From positions 1 to 49,145 of the forward strand of contig JASHRG010000020.1 of assembly GCA_030037495.1 (NCBI GenBank): a stretch of 49,145 nt of DNA. The letters run 5' to 3'. Of the stretch, positions 31,687 to 39,982 are shown in pieces. Positions within the stretch are counted from its first letter, which is position 1; the number at the start of each line of letters is the position of its first letter. The stretch comes from Microcaldota archaeon. GTDB lineage: Archaea > Micrarchaeota > Micrarchaeia > Micrarchaeales > Micrarchaeaceae. The notes under the pieces were generated by a model, which saw only the letters and a list, made by a program, of their open reading frames with translations, was not told the DNA's origin and made no database searches. The position numbers and the translations under genes are program-made.

Positions 31687-34566
31687 TTATTTCACCGATA
31701 CGTTCAGCCTCACAACAGGAGGTATTCCCTGTTCGTAAAGCTGCAGCAGCTGCTGTTGCGACAACGTTGTGTTGTATACCTGCAGGTCAGTGATAGATCC
31801 ATTGAATACATCAACTGCAGCTATCAGCGGCCCCCCTCCGGGAGTGGTGCCCCCTACTATCAGCGGCTGTTCTGGCCCGCCTGAGTCCCACGTATATTGC
31901 AGGGTCCCATTTGTCCACCTGCCGTTTATGAATACGCTAATTTTCTGCTGAGAAACCTCTGCTGCCATAAAATTCCACGAATTGAAGTTTACTCGCGCGC
32001 CGCTTGTGGGCGCAAAGACGTCAGCCTTGCTGGCCGAGGACGGGGCGCTGAAATAGGGAAGCCCGCTGTGCTGTATGCCCAGTGCAAGCCCAGGTCCTAC
32101 CGATGCCTCGTCACCACCATAACTAAAGAATATGCTATTGGTGTTGCTGTTCTGCACAGGCGTGGGCTTTATCCAAGCAACTATCGTGAATATGTTGGCA
32201 GCTACGCTCCCTCCTATGTCAGTGAAGGATGCGCTACCGCTTCCTTGCGCATAATACACATTGGCGCTTACAGGGTTGAAGCTTAGCGCGTATGCAGACG
32301 GGCCCAGCAACGAATAATTAGTGAATGTAACGCTGCCGAATTTGGCGCTGCCTCCAATAGTGCTGTTCTGGTTGCCTACGCTGCTGAGGTCGGTCAGGCT
32401 GCCATCCAGCGCCCACCATCCTATAAGTCCTGTGTTCTGCAGCGGCACTCCTGTGATTCCCTGGCTGTAGAGCGCGCTTACCTGGGACTGGTTAAGATAA
32501 GAGGAATACAACTGGACATCGCTTATAATACCGTTCATTGCGCCTGACTGCCCACTCTGCCAGAAGTCGTCGCCTATGATGTATGGCCCAGGCCTTGTAA
32601 CCAGCAGGCCTGACCCAACAGTATTGGCTGCGAACAGCGATGAATTCAGGTATACGCTTGCTACCCCGCTAGCCTTGTTGTACTCCGCTGTGATCATAAC
32701 CCATGACCCGGCGGTGAGGTTTGTTGCGTGCCCTGATGGCCAGTTCACTATCCTATTCGACACCTGGAACACCCCGGTTGCAAGCCCGTTCGCCATTATC
32801 TGGAAGCCGTTCGCAGTTGTCCCAGTGTTTGTTGACAGGTCGCCGAAAACTCCTTGCGTGTAGCCGTCGTTGCCTCCGTAGTAGACCCACGCGACAGCTG
32901 TGAATGTCCCGTTGTTGTTTATGTTGTAGTATGCCGAGTCTGTGCCTATTACTATGTTGCCCCCGCTGCTTGCGCCCGCAAAGTTTGCCGCCTGGAAGTT
33001 CGTGATGTTCCTGTTTGCAGCAGTCCATCCCGGGAATCCCTTGTAGACGTTGAGCGCCTGAAGTTGCATCTTGAATGGCCCCATGTCATACACGGTGTTG
33101 CCATAGCCACTGTTGAGCGGAAACCATACGGTCAGTCCGTTGTGCCCTATCAGGTTCGTATTTATCAGCGTATTGTTTCCATTGAACTCGGTTACCGTGA
33201 GGTTGATCAGGCCATGAGCTCCATTTGATACCAGAAAAGCAGTTGCAACCCCAGGCGCGGGACTGCCGTAGTATGCGCCGTTGGCGCTTAGCGTTCCGGC
33301 GCTGGATGAGAATCCAGTAAGCTGGTATACAGGAAGACCCTGGCCAAGCGCAGGTATAAGCACCTTTGAGCCATTTGTAAGAAGGGGGTATGCATTTACC
33401 TGCACCACGTATTGATATGTAATGCCGTTTGCGATCAACACATCGTATCCATTTCCGCCATAGTCGTATGTGTCTCCGTTTAGAGGGTACCACGCAACCA
33501 CATTCTGCGTAGCCACGGGAGGCCCGCTTATGCCCTGGCTATAGAGCGCCAGCACCTGGCTTGCACTCAGCGAAGTGTTGTATATCTGCACGTTTGTCAT
33601 TATGCCATTAAACATGTAAGGAGCAAGACAGGTTTCATCGGCAAAACAGTCAGTGCCCAGCGCTATGCCTGTTGAGCTGCTGCCCGCTGCCCAATTTACT
33701 CCTGATATTGAGTTCACGCTCTGGCCGTTTATGTAGAGCGTCTCCACCCCGGAAACCGAATTGTAGGTGCCTGCTACAAATGTGAACGTCTGCGTTGGTA
33801 TATTGGCGGGGTTGCAAACAACTGTAGTCTGCGCCTGGAAGAAACACGGATATAGGTTGCCAGATGGGCCAAAGCCCACGCTGAGCCCAGCGTTCTGGAA
33901 CCCCACAACAGAGTTTGCGCTTTCGGAAGCAGCCGTGGGGTCAATCCATGCAACTACTGTTTCGGCCTTGAGGTTGGCGGCAAAGGCTGGCGCCAGGCTG
34001 TACCCACCAACGATTCCGTTGAAGACACCCGCAAGGGTCTTGCCCGCCATCCTTGCATAGAGGTTGCTTGCAAGATTCACAGTAGATGCGGGAAGCCTGT
34101 TCACGAAGAGCACTCCGTTTATGTTCGACACCTGGAACACTCCTGTGCTTGGCAGCACGTACAGCTGTATGCTGTTCGTGCTCTGCGATGAATATGTGCC
34201 ATTGACAATCAGGCTCCTTGCGCTGCTGAACGCGTATGCACTCACAACCTGCGAGCCAACCCTGCTAGACACTATAACAACACCAGTAGATGATATTGTT
34301 ATGTTGTATGGAAGCGTGCCTATGCTTCCTGTTAAAGGCGTGGATATGTTGTAGCCGCTCCCGGCATAGACCGCCTGGTCGAGGTACCCGGCAACGTCCT
34401 GCGCGACCAGCTGGAGCGCAGAATAACTCTCAGCATTGAGCGCTGACGCCCTTTCCGAAGTTACCAACAAGAATATGACGGCAAATACCAGCACAACAAA
34501 GGAGTAGACAACAAGGAACTCAAATGATATCTGTGACTTGCTTCTATCGCTGGCACTCCCACTCAT
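31687..34566 (-). CDS. Giant pilin-like protein with class III signal peptide and three LamG domains
   Basis: This is a 959-residue protein. The leader DRSKSQISFEFLVVYSFVVL fits a class III prepilin: cleavage before QISFEF, Glu at +5, helix to about 37. LamG-like domains lie at about 170-345, 480-700 and 745-945. Each ends with the same hinge (LYSQGISGPPV, LYSQGITGVPL, LYEQGIPPV), usually followed by a W-(Y/W)-x-L-(N/D)-G start of the next domain. It heads the minus-strand cluster, with 45 bases to rpoL. Likely role: an adhesive tip or modular shaft subunit. Confidence 0.78.
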   Translation of the reverse strand: MSGSASDRSKSQISFEFLVVYSFVVLVFAVIFLLVTSERASALNAESYSALQLVAQDVAGYLDQAVYAGSGYNISTPLTGSIGTLPYNITISSTGVVIVSSRVGSQVVSAYAFSSARSLIVNGTYSSQSTNSIQLYVLPSTGVFQVSNINGVLFVNRLPASTVNLASNLYARMAGKTLAGVFNGIVGGYSLAPAFAANLKAETVVAWIDPTAASESANSVVGFQNAGLSVGFGPSGNLYPCFFQAQTTVVCNPANIPTQTFTFVAGTYNSVSGVETLYINGQSVNSISGVNWAAGSSSTGIALGTDCFADETCLAPYMFNGIMTNVQIYNTSLSASQVLALYSQGISGPPVATQNVVAWYPLNGDTYDYGGNGYDVLIANGITYQYVVQVNAYPLLTNGSKVLIPALGQGLPVYQLTGFSSSAGTLSANGAYYGSPAPGVATAFLVSNGAHGLINLTVTEFNGNNTLINTNLIGHNGLTVWFPLNSGYGNTVYDMGPFKMQLQALNVYKGFPGWTAANRNITNFQAANFAGASSGGNIVIGTDSAYYNINNNGTFTAVAWVYYGGNDGYTQGVFGDLSTNTGTTANGFQIMANGLATGVFQVSNRIVNWPSGHATNLTAGSWVMITAEYNKASGVASVYLNSSLFAANTVGSGLLVTRPGPYIIGDDFWQSGQSGAMNGIISDVQLYSSYLNQSQVSALYSQGITGVPLQNTGLIGWWALDGSLTDLSSVGNQNSTIGGSAKFGSVTFTNYSLLGPSAYALSFNPVSANVYYAQGSGSASFTDIGGSVAANIFTIVAWIKPTPVQNSNTNSIFFSYGGDEASVGPGLALGIQHSGLPYFSAPSSASKADVFAPTSGARVNFNSWNFMAAEVSQQKISVFINGRWTNGTLQYTWDSGGPEQPLIVGGTTPGGGPLIAAVDVFNGSITDLQVYNTTLSQQQLLQLYEQGIPPVVRLNVSVK

Positions 34567-34611
34567 CGGAATCAGAATATATTAAAAAGCAAGAAATAAA
34601 TAGAGTTGCAG

Positions 34612-34890
34612 TCAGGCTTTACTCCTTCCCGAGACCCCGCTTTTGAGTTCTGCTATGGTCTCATCAAGCTCTTCAAGCGCCTTCTGTAGTGCCTCTTTGG
34701 CCTTCCTCTTATCTGTCTTTATCACCAACCTTGGCTTTCCCACCTCTGGATGGTCCTTCGCAGCTCCAGCGAACTCAACATCGTCGTTCTGCTGTAGCTG
34801 GCTTGCTATAAGGTCTGGTATGGTAATATCAGTAGTCTCAAACTCTATAACAAGCTCATTGCTTTCATCTTTTAGGATTTTCATCTTCAT
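34612..34890 (-). CDS. rpoL: DNA-directed RNA polymerase subunit L (Rpo11)
   Basis: This 92-residue homologue of eukaryotic Rpb11/Rpc19 dimerises with subunit D in the polymerase assembly platform. Recognisable segments are ESNELVIEFETTDITIPDLI at the N-terminal strand-helix and HPEVGKPRLVIKTDKRKAKE in the second half. The starts MKMKILKD (34890) and MKILKD (34884) are both served by GGTGAT just upstream. It follows csl4 by 20 bases at the end of the ribosomal protein run. Confidence 0.93.
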   Translation of the reverse strand: MKMKILKDESNELVIEFETTDITIPDLIASQLQQNDDVEFAGAAKDHPEVGKPRLVIKTDKRKAKEALQKALEELDETIAELKSGVSGRSKA

Positions 34891-34910
34891 AACATCACCA
34901 AATACTATAT

Positions 34911-35564
34911 TTACACGAACAATTTTATTATTTCTTGGGGTTTCCCATAGAGGGCGCTTATCTTCCTCTGCTCCCTGTGCTTGCATGCGGGGCAGGAAAG
35001 GGTTCCTGGCACACCTGCATTTGCCTCAAGGTGTGAGCTGCACATCTCGCACTCCGCGTAAACCACCCCTGCATTAGCGTCATCAAGTTCAAGTGTGAAG
35101 GCATCTAGCTCTTCAAATCCTATCTTGGCAAGTATCACGTCTCCGACAGAGCACTGCTTCCCCCTTGGTTCAGCGTCTCTGCCCCCGCTGTCCATGTCCC
35201 GGCCCCTCTCCCTTTCCCTGCTGAAGCCGCCACGCATGGGTCTTCTCCTCCCAGTTATTATCTTGCCATCCTTCAGCGCAAGGTACTCCGCGCCATTCAC
35301 ACGGACATTGTCTAGCTTGACAAACATCACGCTTTTCACATCATCTGAAACGCTGCCTATCACCATCATGCCCCTCTTGAACCTCTTTACATTGTGCTTA
35401 TCGTTGATCACGCTTATCCTGCCCTGGTTCATAACGATTGTTCCTGCAATAGTTGCCCTTATGCTGCCGTCGTCATCAACAAAGGTATTCTCTGCCGCTA
35501 CGTATTCCTCTTCAACGCCTATCTTGTCGCCTGGCATGACCTGCATTCTAATCTGTTGCTCCAT
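34911..35564 (-). CDS. csl4: Exosome RNA-binding subunit Csl4
   Basis: This 217-residue cap subunit of the archaeal exosome binds RNA and links the DnaG/exosome complex. The N-terminal domain begins MPGDKIGVEEEYVAAENTFV. The S1 domain spans about 65-165 (KRGMMVIGSVSDDVKSVMFV, then VGDVILAKI). A zinc ribbon follows with CEMC and CPAC at about 173-198. Inside the S1 domain is a charged, Arg/Gly-rich insertion (about 108-137: RRRPMRGGFSRERERGRDMD). It sits between uS5 and rpoL. Confidence 0.9.
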   Translation of the reverse strand: MEQQIRMQVMPGDKIGVEEEYVAAENTFVDDDGSIRATIAGTIVMNQGRISVINDKHNVKRFKRGMMVIGSVSDDVKSVMFVKLDNVRVNGAEYLALKDGKIITGRRRPMRGGFSRERERGRDMDSGGRDAEPRGKQCSVGDVILAKIGFEELDAFTLELDDANAGVVYAECEMCSSHLEANAGVPGTLSCPACKHREQRKISALYGKPQEIIKLFV

Positions 35565-35571
35565 CCAATCT

Positions 35572-36252
35572 TCACTGTTTGCTCATCGCACTTATCTCCA
35601 TAGTGTTCTTCATGCTCGCTATGCTCATCAGTGCCCTGTATGTCGCCATGAGCACATTGTACTTAGCCCTTGTCCTGCCCCTAGAGAAGCTCCATAGGTC
35701 CTTTACCCCTGCAAGCTCAAGCATCTTCTTCACTGGCTCGCTTGCAACCACGCCAAGGCCTCTCGGCGCCGGTTTTAGTATAACCTCTACGCTGCCGCAC
35801 TTGCCCCTCGCCATGAGCGGGAGGCTGTGCTGGGTTCCGCACGTGCACTGCCAGGACCCGCACCCAAGTATTATCGGCATTATGTTGATCTTCGCGTTCT
35901 TTATCGCGCTGTCTATTGCTGCCTTTACTTCCACGTCTTTTCCTGCGCCTACCCCGACGTGGCCCTTCCCATCGCCTACTATCACGGTTGCGCGGTACTT
36001 CTGCTTCCTGTTGTTCTTTGTCATCCTCTGCACGCTTATTATCTCTATCACCTCGTTCTTGAGTTCTGGCAGGAGCGCTTCCACTATCTCCACTTCCTCT
36101 ATCCTCTTTCCTTCGTGGAATATCTGCTCTATGGACGTTACCTCATGGAGCTTCACACGCTTGCCCACGCTCGTCTTTGGCTCCCACGCCTCAGCGTTGA
36201 ACGGGACGCGTTCTTCCCTCCTTTCACCTCTTCTAAAAAAGCCAGGCAACAA
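35572..36252 (-). CDS. rps5: Small ribosomal subunit protein uS5
   Basis: This 226-residue protein has archaeal uS5 features: FNAEAWEPKTSVGKRVKLHE in the N-terminal extension, the double-stranded-RNA-like domain (RATVIVGDGKGHVGVGAGKD), and the C-terminal PRGLGVVASEPVKKMLELAG. Starts are two adjacent TTG codons; the first follows GTGAT in the uL18 stop region, so initiation is at TTG. uS5 lies at the 30S shoulder and helps decoding accuracy. Confidence 0.96.
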   Translation of the reverse strand: MLPGFFRRGERREERVPFNAEAWEPKTSVGKRVKLHEVTSIEQIFHEGKRIEEVEIVEALLPELKNEVIEIISVQRMTKNNRKQKYRATVIVGDGKGHVGVGAGKDVEVKAAIDSAIKNAKINIMPIILGCGSWQCTCGTQHSLPLMARGKCGSVEVILKPAPRGLGVVASEPVKKMLELAGVKDLWSFSRGRTRAKYNVLMATYRALMSIASMKNTMEISAMSKQ

Positions 36253-36253
36253 A

Positions 36254-36817
36254 TCACTCGCTCATAATCTTCTTCTTGACTTCATCAAAAGCAGAATCAA
36301 GCCTCTCAACAACAAACTTCCCCGAACCGTAACCAGAAAACTGCTTATTGTATTTCTCAGCATTCTGCTTAATAAGCTTAGCGTATCCCGATATGTGCTC
36401 TCCGCGTATCCTCTTTTCGTCAACCTTTATGTCGTTCAGCACCTTGAGGCCGCCGTCCGCGGCGCCCCTAACAGCTGCAAACAGTATCGATGACTTTCCA
36501 GGCTTGTACAACCCTGTGTCAACCACAACCTCTCCGAGATTCAGCTTCTTTGCCTTCTTCGCTAGCGCAAGTCCAGTAAGATACGCTGTGGGCGTGTTGC
36601 TCCTCGGCATCCAGTTGAGCTTCTTGAGTTCCGATGATGTAACTCCCGTAAGTACCCTGTCTCCATTGGGCTGGAACGCGACTATCTGGGCAGTTACGCC
36701 CCTGTTGCTCTTCCTTATTACGATCCTAGGCATGCTCCCCATGAGCAGGGCTACCCTTTTCCTGTAGTCAGTGAGCGCCTGCCTCCTCCTTTTCTTCACC
36801 ATTCTGTATCTCATCAT
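36254..36817 (-). CDS. rpl18: Large ribosomal subunit protein uL18
   Basis: This 187-residue protein binds 5S rRNA together with uL5. Landmarks are the N-terminal KKRRRQALTDYRKR and RIVIRKSNRGVTAQIV, then GEVVVDTGLYKPGKSS, and RIRGEHISGYAKLI in the C-terminal archaeal/eukaryotic extension. Of several possible starts, ATG 36817, a few bases beyond the eL19 stop (TGA at 36825), is chosen; a GTG at 36823 is the alternative. Confidence 0.95.
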   Translation of the reverse strand: MMRYRMVKKRRRQALTDYRKRVALLMGSMPRIVIRKSNRGVTAQIVAFQPNGDRVLTGVTSSELKKLNWMPRSNTPTAYLTGLALAKKAKKLNLGEVVVDTGLYKPGKSSILFAAVRGAADGGLKVLNDIKVDEKRIRGEHISGYAKLIKQNAEKYNKQFSGYGSGKFVVERLDSAFDEVKKKIMSE

Positions 36818-36824
36818 TTTCACT

Positions 36825-37298
36825 TCATATGTGCTTTAGCTTCTGGAACTTCTCATCGGTTATGCTTACTCCCTTGCTCCTTATGTGGCCGAGCAGCGAC
36901 GCCTTGCTCGCAAATGATCCTCCCCTCACGAGCTTGTAGAACTCCTTGAAGAGTTCGTTGTTTATTGTGCTGTCTTTCTTGAGCGACAGAAGTACACGCC
37001 TCTGGCCCCTTATCTTTTTCTTGTACTCGACGGATTTCCTTGCGTTGACTGTGCCGCGCTTCCTTCCGCTGCCCCTCCTCCTTCCCTGCGCCCTCTTCTT
37101 CTTCAGCAGTTTCCCGTAGGTGCTTACGTTGCGCTTTTCTGCTACCGCGTAGACATTGCCGTCGCTTATCAGCTTTCTTACATCCTCTCTTGTTATCGCC
37201 TTGTCTGCGTCCTCCAGTCCCTTCTCCTTTATCCTTATGCTGCGCTCCCCCCTGTGCAGCAGGTCAGCAGCGATTCTCTTCGTGAGCTTTATAGTCAT
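36825..37298 (-). CDS. rpl19e: Large ribosomal subunit protein eL19
   Basis: This 157-residue archaeal/eukaryotic-specific protein has TIKLTKRIAADLLHRGERSI, then EDVRKLISDGNVYA, and the highly basic RNA-binding KRAQGRRRGSGRKRGTVNAR. The C-terminal helices carry HIRSKGVSITDEKFQKLKHI. Its start overlaps the eL32 stop by four bases. Confidence 0.96.
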   Translation of the reverse strand: MTIKLTKRIAADLLHRGERSIRIKEKGLEDADKAITREDVRKLISDGNVYAVAEKRNVSTYGKLLKKKRAQGRRRGSGRKRGTVNARKSVEYKKKIRGQRRVLLSLKKDSTINNELFKEFYKLVRGGSFASKASLLGHIRSKGVSITDEKFQKLKHI

Positions 37299-37672
37299 TT
37301 TACACCACTGTTTGTAACGCGTATCTTGTTCTGGTTTGCCAGCGCGATTATCTCCAGCCTCTTCTTTCTTGATAGACTGCTCGCCAGCGAAACGTCATAA
37401 TCCGCTATGTCAGGGTCGGCAAGCATCTGCTTCAGCTCGTTTATGTTCTGTATCAAGAGCACCTTTTTGCCATTTGCCCTCACGCCCCTGGTCTCTTCTG
37501 GGTTCCCATAGCCTATGTTTGGCTCAGCTCCCGCGAACGCCTTCTTTATCCTCTTCTTGTTGTCTGCTCCGCGCTGCTTTCTCCAGCGCTCCTTGACGCG
37601 TTTCCTGTTCTTGGCGCCGAAGTTCGGCACATTGAACTTTGGATGCGATTTCTTCTTCATTGCCATGGACAT
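37295..37672 (-). CDS. rpl32e: Large ribosomal subunit protein eL32
   Basis: This 125-residue protein has the conserved HPKFNVPNFGAKNRKRVKER, WRKQRGADNKKRIK and PNIGYGNPEETRG, then a Rossmann-like end (VSLASSLSRKKRLEIIALAN). The start at 37672 shares one base with the uL6 stop (TGATG), implying coupled translation; an ATG at 37660 is possible. A longer open frame overlaps uL6 and is rejected. Confidence 0.95.
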   Translation of the reverse strand: MSMAMKKKSHPKFNVPNFGAKNRKRVKERWRKQRGADNKKRIKKAFAGAEPNIGYGNPEETRGVRANGKKVLLIQNINELKQMLADPDIADYDVSLASSLSRKKRLEIIALANQNKIRVTNSGVK

Positions 37673-38193
37673 CACTCTATAGCAAAGTAAATTCCGTCCT
37701 GGAATACCCTGCTGTCTTTCTCCCTTATTTTGCACGCCTTCCTCATGTTTGCGCATGTCTGCGAAACGTCATCAATATTTGGCCCATAGACCCTTATGTT
37801 TGCGCCCTTGACATCCACCTTTGTGGACCCGACAAGCCTCGCCGTCCTTGGCGCCCTCTCCCCTATAAGGTTCTTTATCAGCAGGGTGTCTCCCTTGGCC
37901 TCGACGGTTATGGGAAAGTGCGCAAACACCACCTGCATGCTCCTCTCAAACGGGACGCCGACCCCCTGCATATCATTCCTTATCTGCTTTGCAATCGATA
38001 TTTCGGCCATGCCAGCCTTCTTCATGAGCTGCTTGTGCGCTACAGATTCTATCACCACCTTGCTGCCCTGCTTGCTCAGCTTCAGCAGCGCGTCGTTGAA
38101 CCTTCTTGTGTTTGAGCCGTCGCTCCCCTTTGTGGAGACCTCATTGCCCTTTATCTCCACCTGGACACCAGAAGGAATCTCTATCTCTATCAT
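37672..38193 (-). CDS. rpl6: Large ribosomal subunit protein uL6
   Basis: This 173-residue protein has two related alpha/beta domains. The first begins IEIPSGVQVEIKGNEVSTKG. The second contains TLLIKNLIGERAPRTARL and the C-terminal RVYGPNIDDVSQTCANMRKA, typical of archaeal uL6. It sits near the factor-binding site and sarcin-ricin loop of the 50S subunit. It follows uS8 by 16 bases. Confidence 0.95.
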   Translation of the reverse strand: MIEIEIPSGVQVEIKGNEVSTKGSDGSNTRRFNDALLKLSKQGSKVVIESVAHKQLMKKAGMAEISIAKQIRNDMQGVGVPFERSMQVVFAHFPITVEAKGDTLLIKNLIGERAPRTARLVGSTKVDVKGANIRVYGPNIDDVSQTCANMRKACKIREKDSRVFQDGIYFAIE

Positions 38194-38209
38194 AAGCTCA
38201 TCAACTCAT

Positions 38210-38593
38210 CTAGTACATGTAGGCGACAAGCCTGCCGCCTATGTTTTTCTCTCTTGCTTCCCTGTTTGTCATCAGCCCCTGCGATGTAGATACTATCAAT
38301 ATGCCGAAGTCCCTGCTTGGAATGTACCGCATTTCATAGCCCTGCATCTGCTTTGATGTGACGGAATACCTGGGCTTTATCACTCCTATGTCATTGATTC
38401 TGTTTGTGAGCGTAACCCTGAGCTTCCTCATGCGCCCCTCGGCGAATTCGTCATAGCCGCCTATGTAGGACTCTTTCTTCATTACGTCAAGTATGGCCCT
38501 TATGAACTTGGTGGAACTGAGCGTGCACTGAGCCCTGCCAATGCGCTCATGCGTCTTTATCGTGTTTATTGCGTCAGCAACTCTGTCTACCAT
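38210..38593 (-). CDS. rps8: Small ribosomal subunit protein uS8
   Basis: This 127-residue protein has an N-terminal domain VDRVADAINTIKTHERIG and the C-terminal rRNA-binding signature FGILIVSTSQGLMTNREARE. It binds the central domain of 16S rRNA. The start is set at MVDRVAD, eight bases after the uS14 stop; upstream in-frame residues belong to uS14 in another frame. Confidence 0.95.
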   Translation of the reverse strand: MVDRVADAINTIKTHERIGRAQCTLSSTKFIRAILDVMKKESYIGGYDEFAEGRMRKLRVTLTNRINDIGVIKPRYSVTSKQMQGYEMRYIPSRDFGILIVSTSQGLMTNREAREKNIGGRLVAYMY

Positions 38594-38601
38594 GTCATCA
38601 C

Positions 38602-38760
38602 TCAGCCGTATTTTACGAAGCCTATGTCCTTTGCCGCTTCCCTGAAACACCTTCTGCATATGTAGAGCTTGTGCGACCTTATCAGTGCCCTTGCATTGCC
38701 GCACAGCTTGCACCTTCTGGTGCCCTTGCCCTTGAACTTTTCCTCAAGTCTTACCTTCAT
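38602..38760 (-). CDS. rps14: Small ribosomal subunit protein uS14 (zinc-binding)
   Basis: This short 52-residue gene has the order CKLCGNARALIRSHKLYICR followed by RCFREAAKDIGFVKYG. The two CxxC pairs bind zinc in this form of uS14. Its position between uL5 and uS8 is the standard archaeal order. The ATG at 38760 is nine bases after the uL5 stop. Confidence 0.96.
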   Translation of the reverse strand: MKVRLEEKFKGKGTRRCKLCGNARALIRSHKLYICRRCFREAAKDIGFVKYG

Positions 38761-38769
38761 GTTTTCACT

Positions 38770-39288
38770 TCAAACAAATTCCACGCTGAAATGCCGCTTC
38801 ATGTAATCCTTTACGGCGTCCCTTGACACCACCCTGTGCCTCTTTCCCACAACGCCGCGCTTCCTCTTCCTGAGCATCACGCGCTCACCCATCCGTTTGA
38901 AAGAAAGGTTGGTGTTCATTCCCAACATTCCTATCTTCGGGTCATACTTGACCCCGCTTATGTCTATGTATTCACGGATGCCAAAACTGACGCTGTTGTC
39001 CGTCACGCTGCTCTCCTTCAGCTTGTTGTCAACAGCGTCAAGAAGCCTCTTTGCAAGTGGCTCTATCTGGTTTCCCCTTACGGTTACAAATGCGCCTATG
39101 TGCTGCCCCTTTGATATCTTGAAGGCGGGGTTCCTCTTCTTCGAGAACGCAGGCGAGGGCTTCCTCTGCGTTATGAGCTCAAGCAGCGCCTTGGCGTTGT
39201 TGAACGTTTTTTCCTCTCCTCCGCTGCCTATGTTTATGACCAGCCTTTCTACATAAATGCTTCTCATCGGGTTTTCTTTATCTGCCAT
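38770..39288 (-). CDS. rpl5: Large ribosomal subunit protein uL5
   Basis: This 172-residue protein binds 5S rRNA and contacts the P-site tRNA. Landmarks are the N-terminal NPMRSIYVERLVINIGSGGE, the KPSPAFSKKRNPAFKISKGQ region, and FGIREYIDISGVKYDPKIG in the core. A basic C-terminal segment (MLRKRKRGVVGKRHRV) is also present. It follows eS4 by five bases. Confidence 0.96.
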   Translation of the reverse strand: MADKENPMRSIYVERLVINIGSGGEEKTFNNAKALLELITQRKPSPAFSKKRNPAFKISKGQHIGAFVTVRGNQIEPLAKRLLDAVDNKLKESSVTDNSVSFGIREYIDISGVKYDPKIGMLGMNTNLSFKRMGERVMLRKRKRGVVGKRHRVVSRDAVKDYMKRHFSVEFV

Positions 39289-39293
39289 AAATA

Positions 39294-39980
39294 TCAGCCA
39301 ACCACCATGATGTTCCTTATTATGGTTTCAAATTCCTCTCCGGATTTCGGGGCGATCACAGCGCTCGCTTCCCTTTTTTCAGTGCCCTCCTTTATGCTCT
39401 TTATCCTGCCGGCAGCACCGACGTGCACGCCGCTCACTATGAAGCATTCGGCGCCAGCTCCCATGTTTAGCACCTTCTTCACGTTCCTCTTCGAATCTAT
39501 TACAACAGAATCATTGACCCTTACATCGTTGCTCGCCTTTGCTATGCTTCCGTCATGCAGCCTTATCATCACCTGGCCCTTCCTAGCCATGTACTTCCCT
39601 ATAACTCTGTAGAGCTGCGAGTCGTGGTTCGGCTTCTCAACCGGGTCGAACTTCACCTTCGCAAGGTTGTCAATGGTTATCATGTGCGCGGGGTGCACCC
39701 CCTGGACCTCTATCACATCGTTCAGGCCGACAGGGAACTTCATCTCCATTATTCTCTTACCGTTGACGCGCACCTTGCCTTCCCTGAATATCTTTGATGC
39801 CTCTGATTTGGTCCCTGCGACTCCAAGCTTCTTGAGCGCAAGCAGCACAGGTATTGACCTTTCAAGAGTGTGCCTTCCAGGGTTCGGCTTCGCTATGTAG
39901 TAGTGCTCCTTCCTCCTCACCGCGAAGTACTTCGGTGCGGCAAGACTTGCCATGTGCCTGCTCTTTCCCTTGTTTGCCAT
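39294..39980 (-). CDS. rps4e: Small ribosomal subunit protein eS4
   Basis: This 228-residue protein of the archaeal/eukaryotic eS4 type begins with RHMASLAAPKYFAVRRKEHY. An S4-like RNA-binding region (ASKIFREGKVRVNGKRIMEM) is followed by the central domain (FDPVEKPNHDSQLYRVIGKY) and a C-terminal KOW-like domain (GVHVGAAGRIKSIKEG). It follows uL24 by two bases. Confidence 0.96.
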   Translation of the reverse strand: MANKGKSRHMASLAAPKYFAVRRKEHYYIAKPNPGRHTLERSIPVLLALKKLGVAGTKSEASKIFREGKVRVNGKRIMEMKFPVGLNDVIEVQGVHPAHMITIDNLAKVKFDPVEKPNHDSQLYRVIGKYMARKGQVMIRLHDGSIAKASNDVRVNDSVVIDSKRNVKKVLNMGAGAECFIVSGVHVGAAGRIKSIKEGTEKREASAVIAPKSGEEFETIIRNIMVVG

Positions 39981-39982
39981 TT

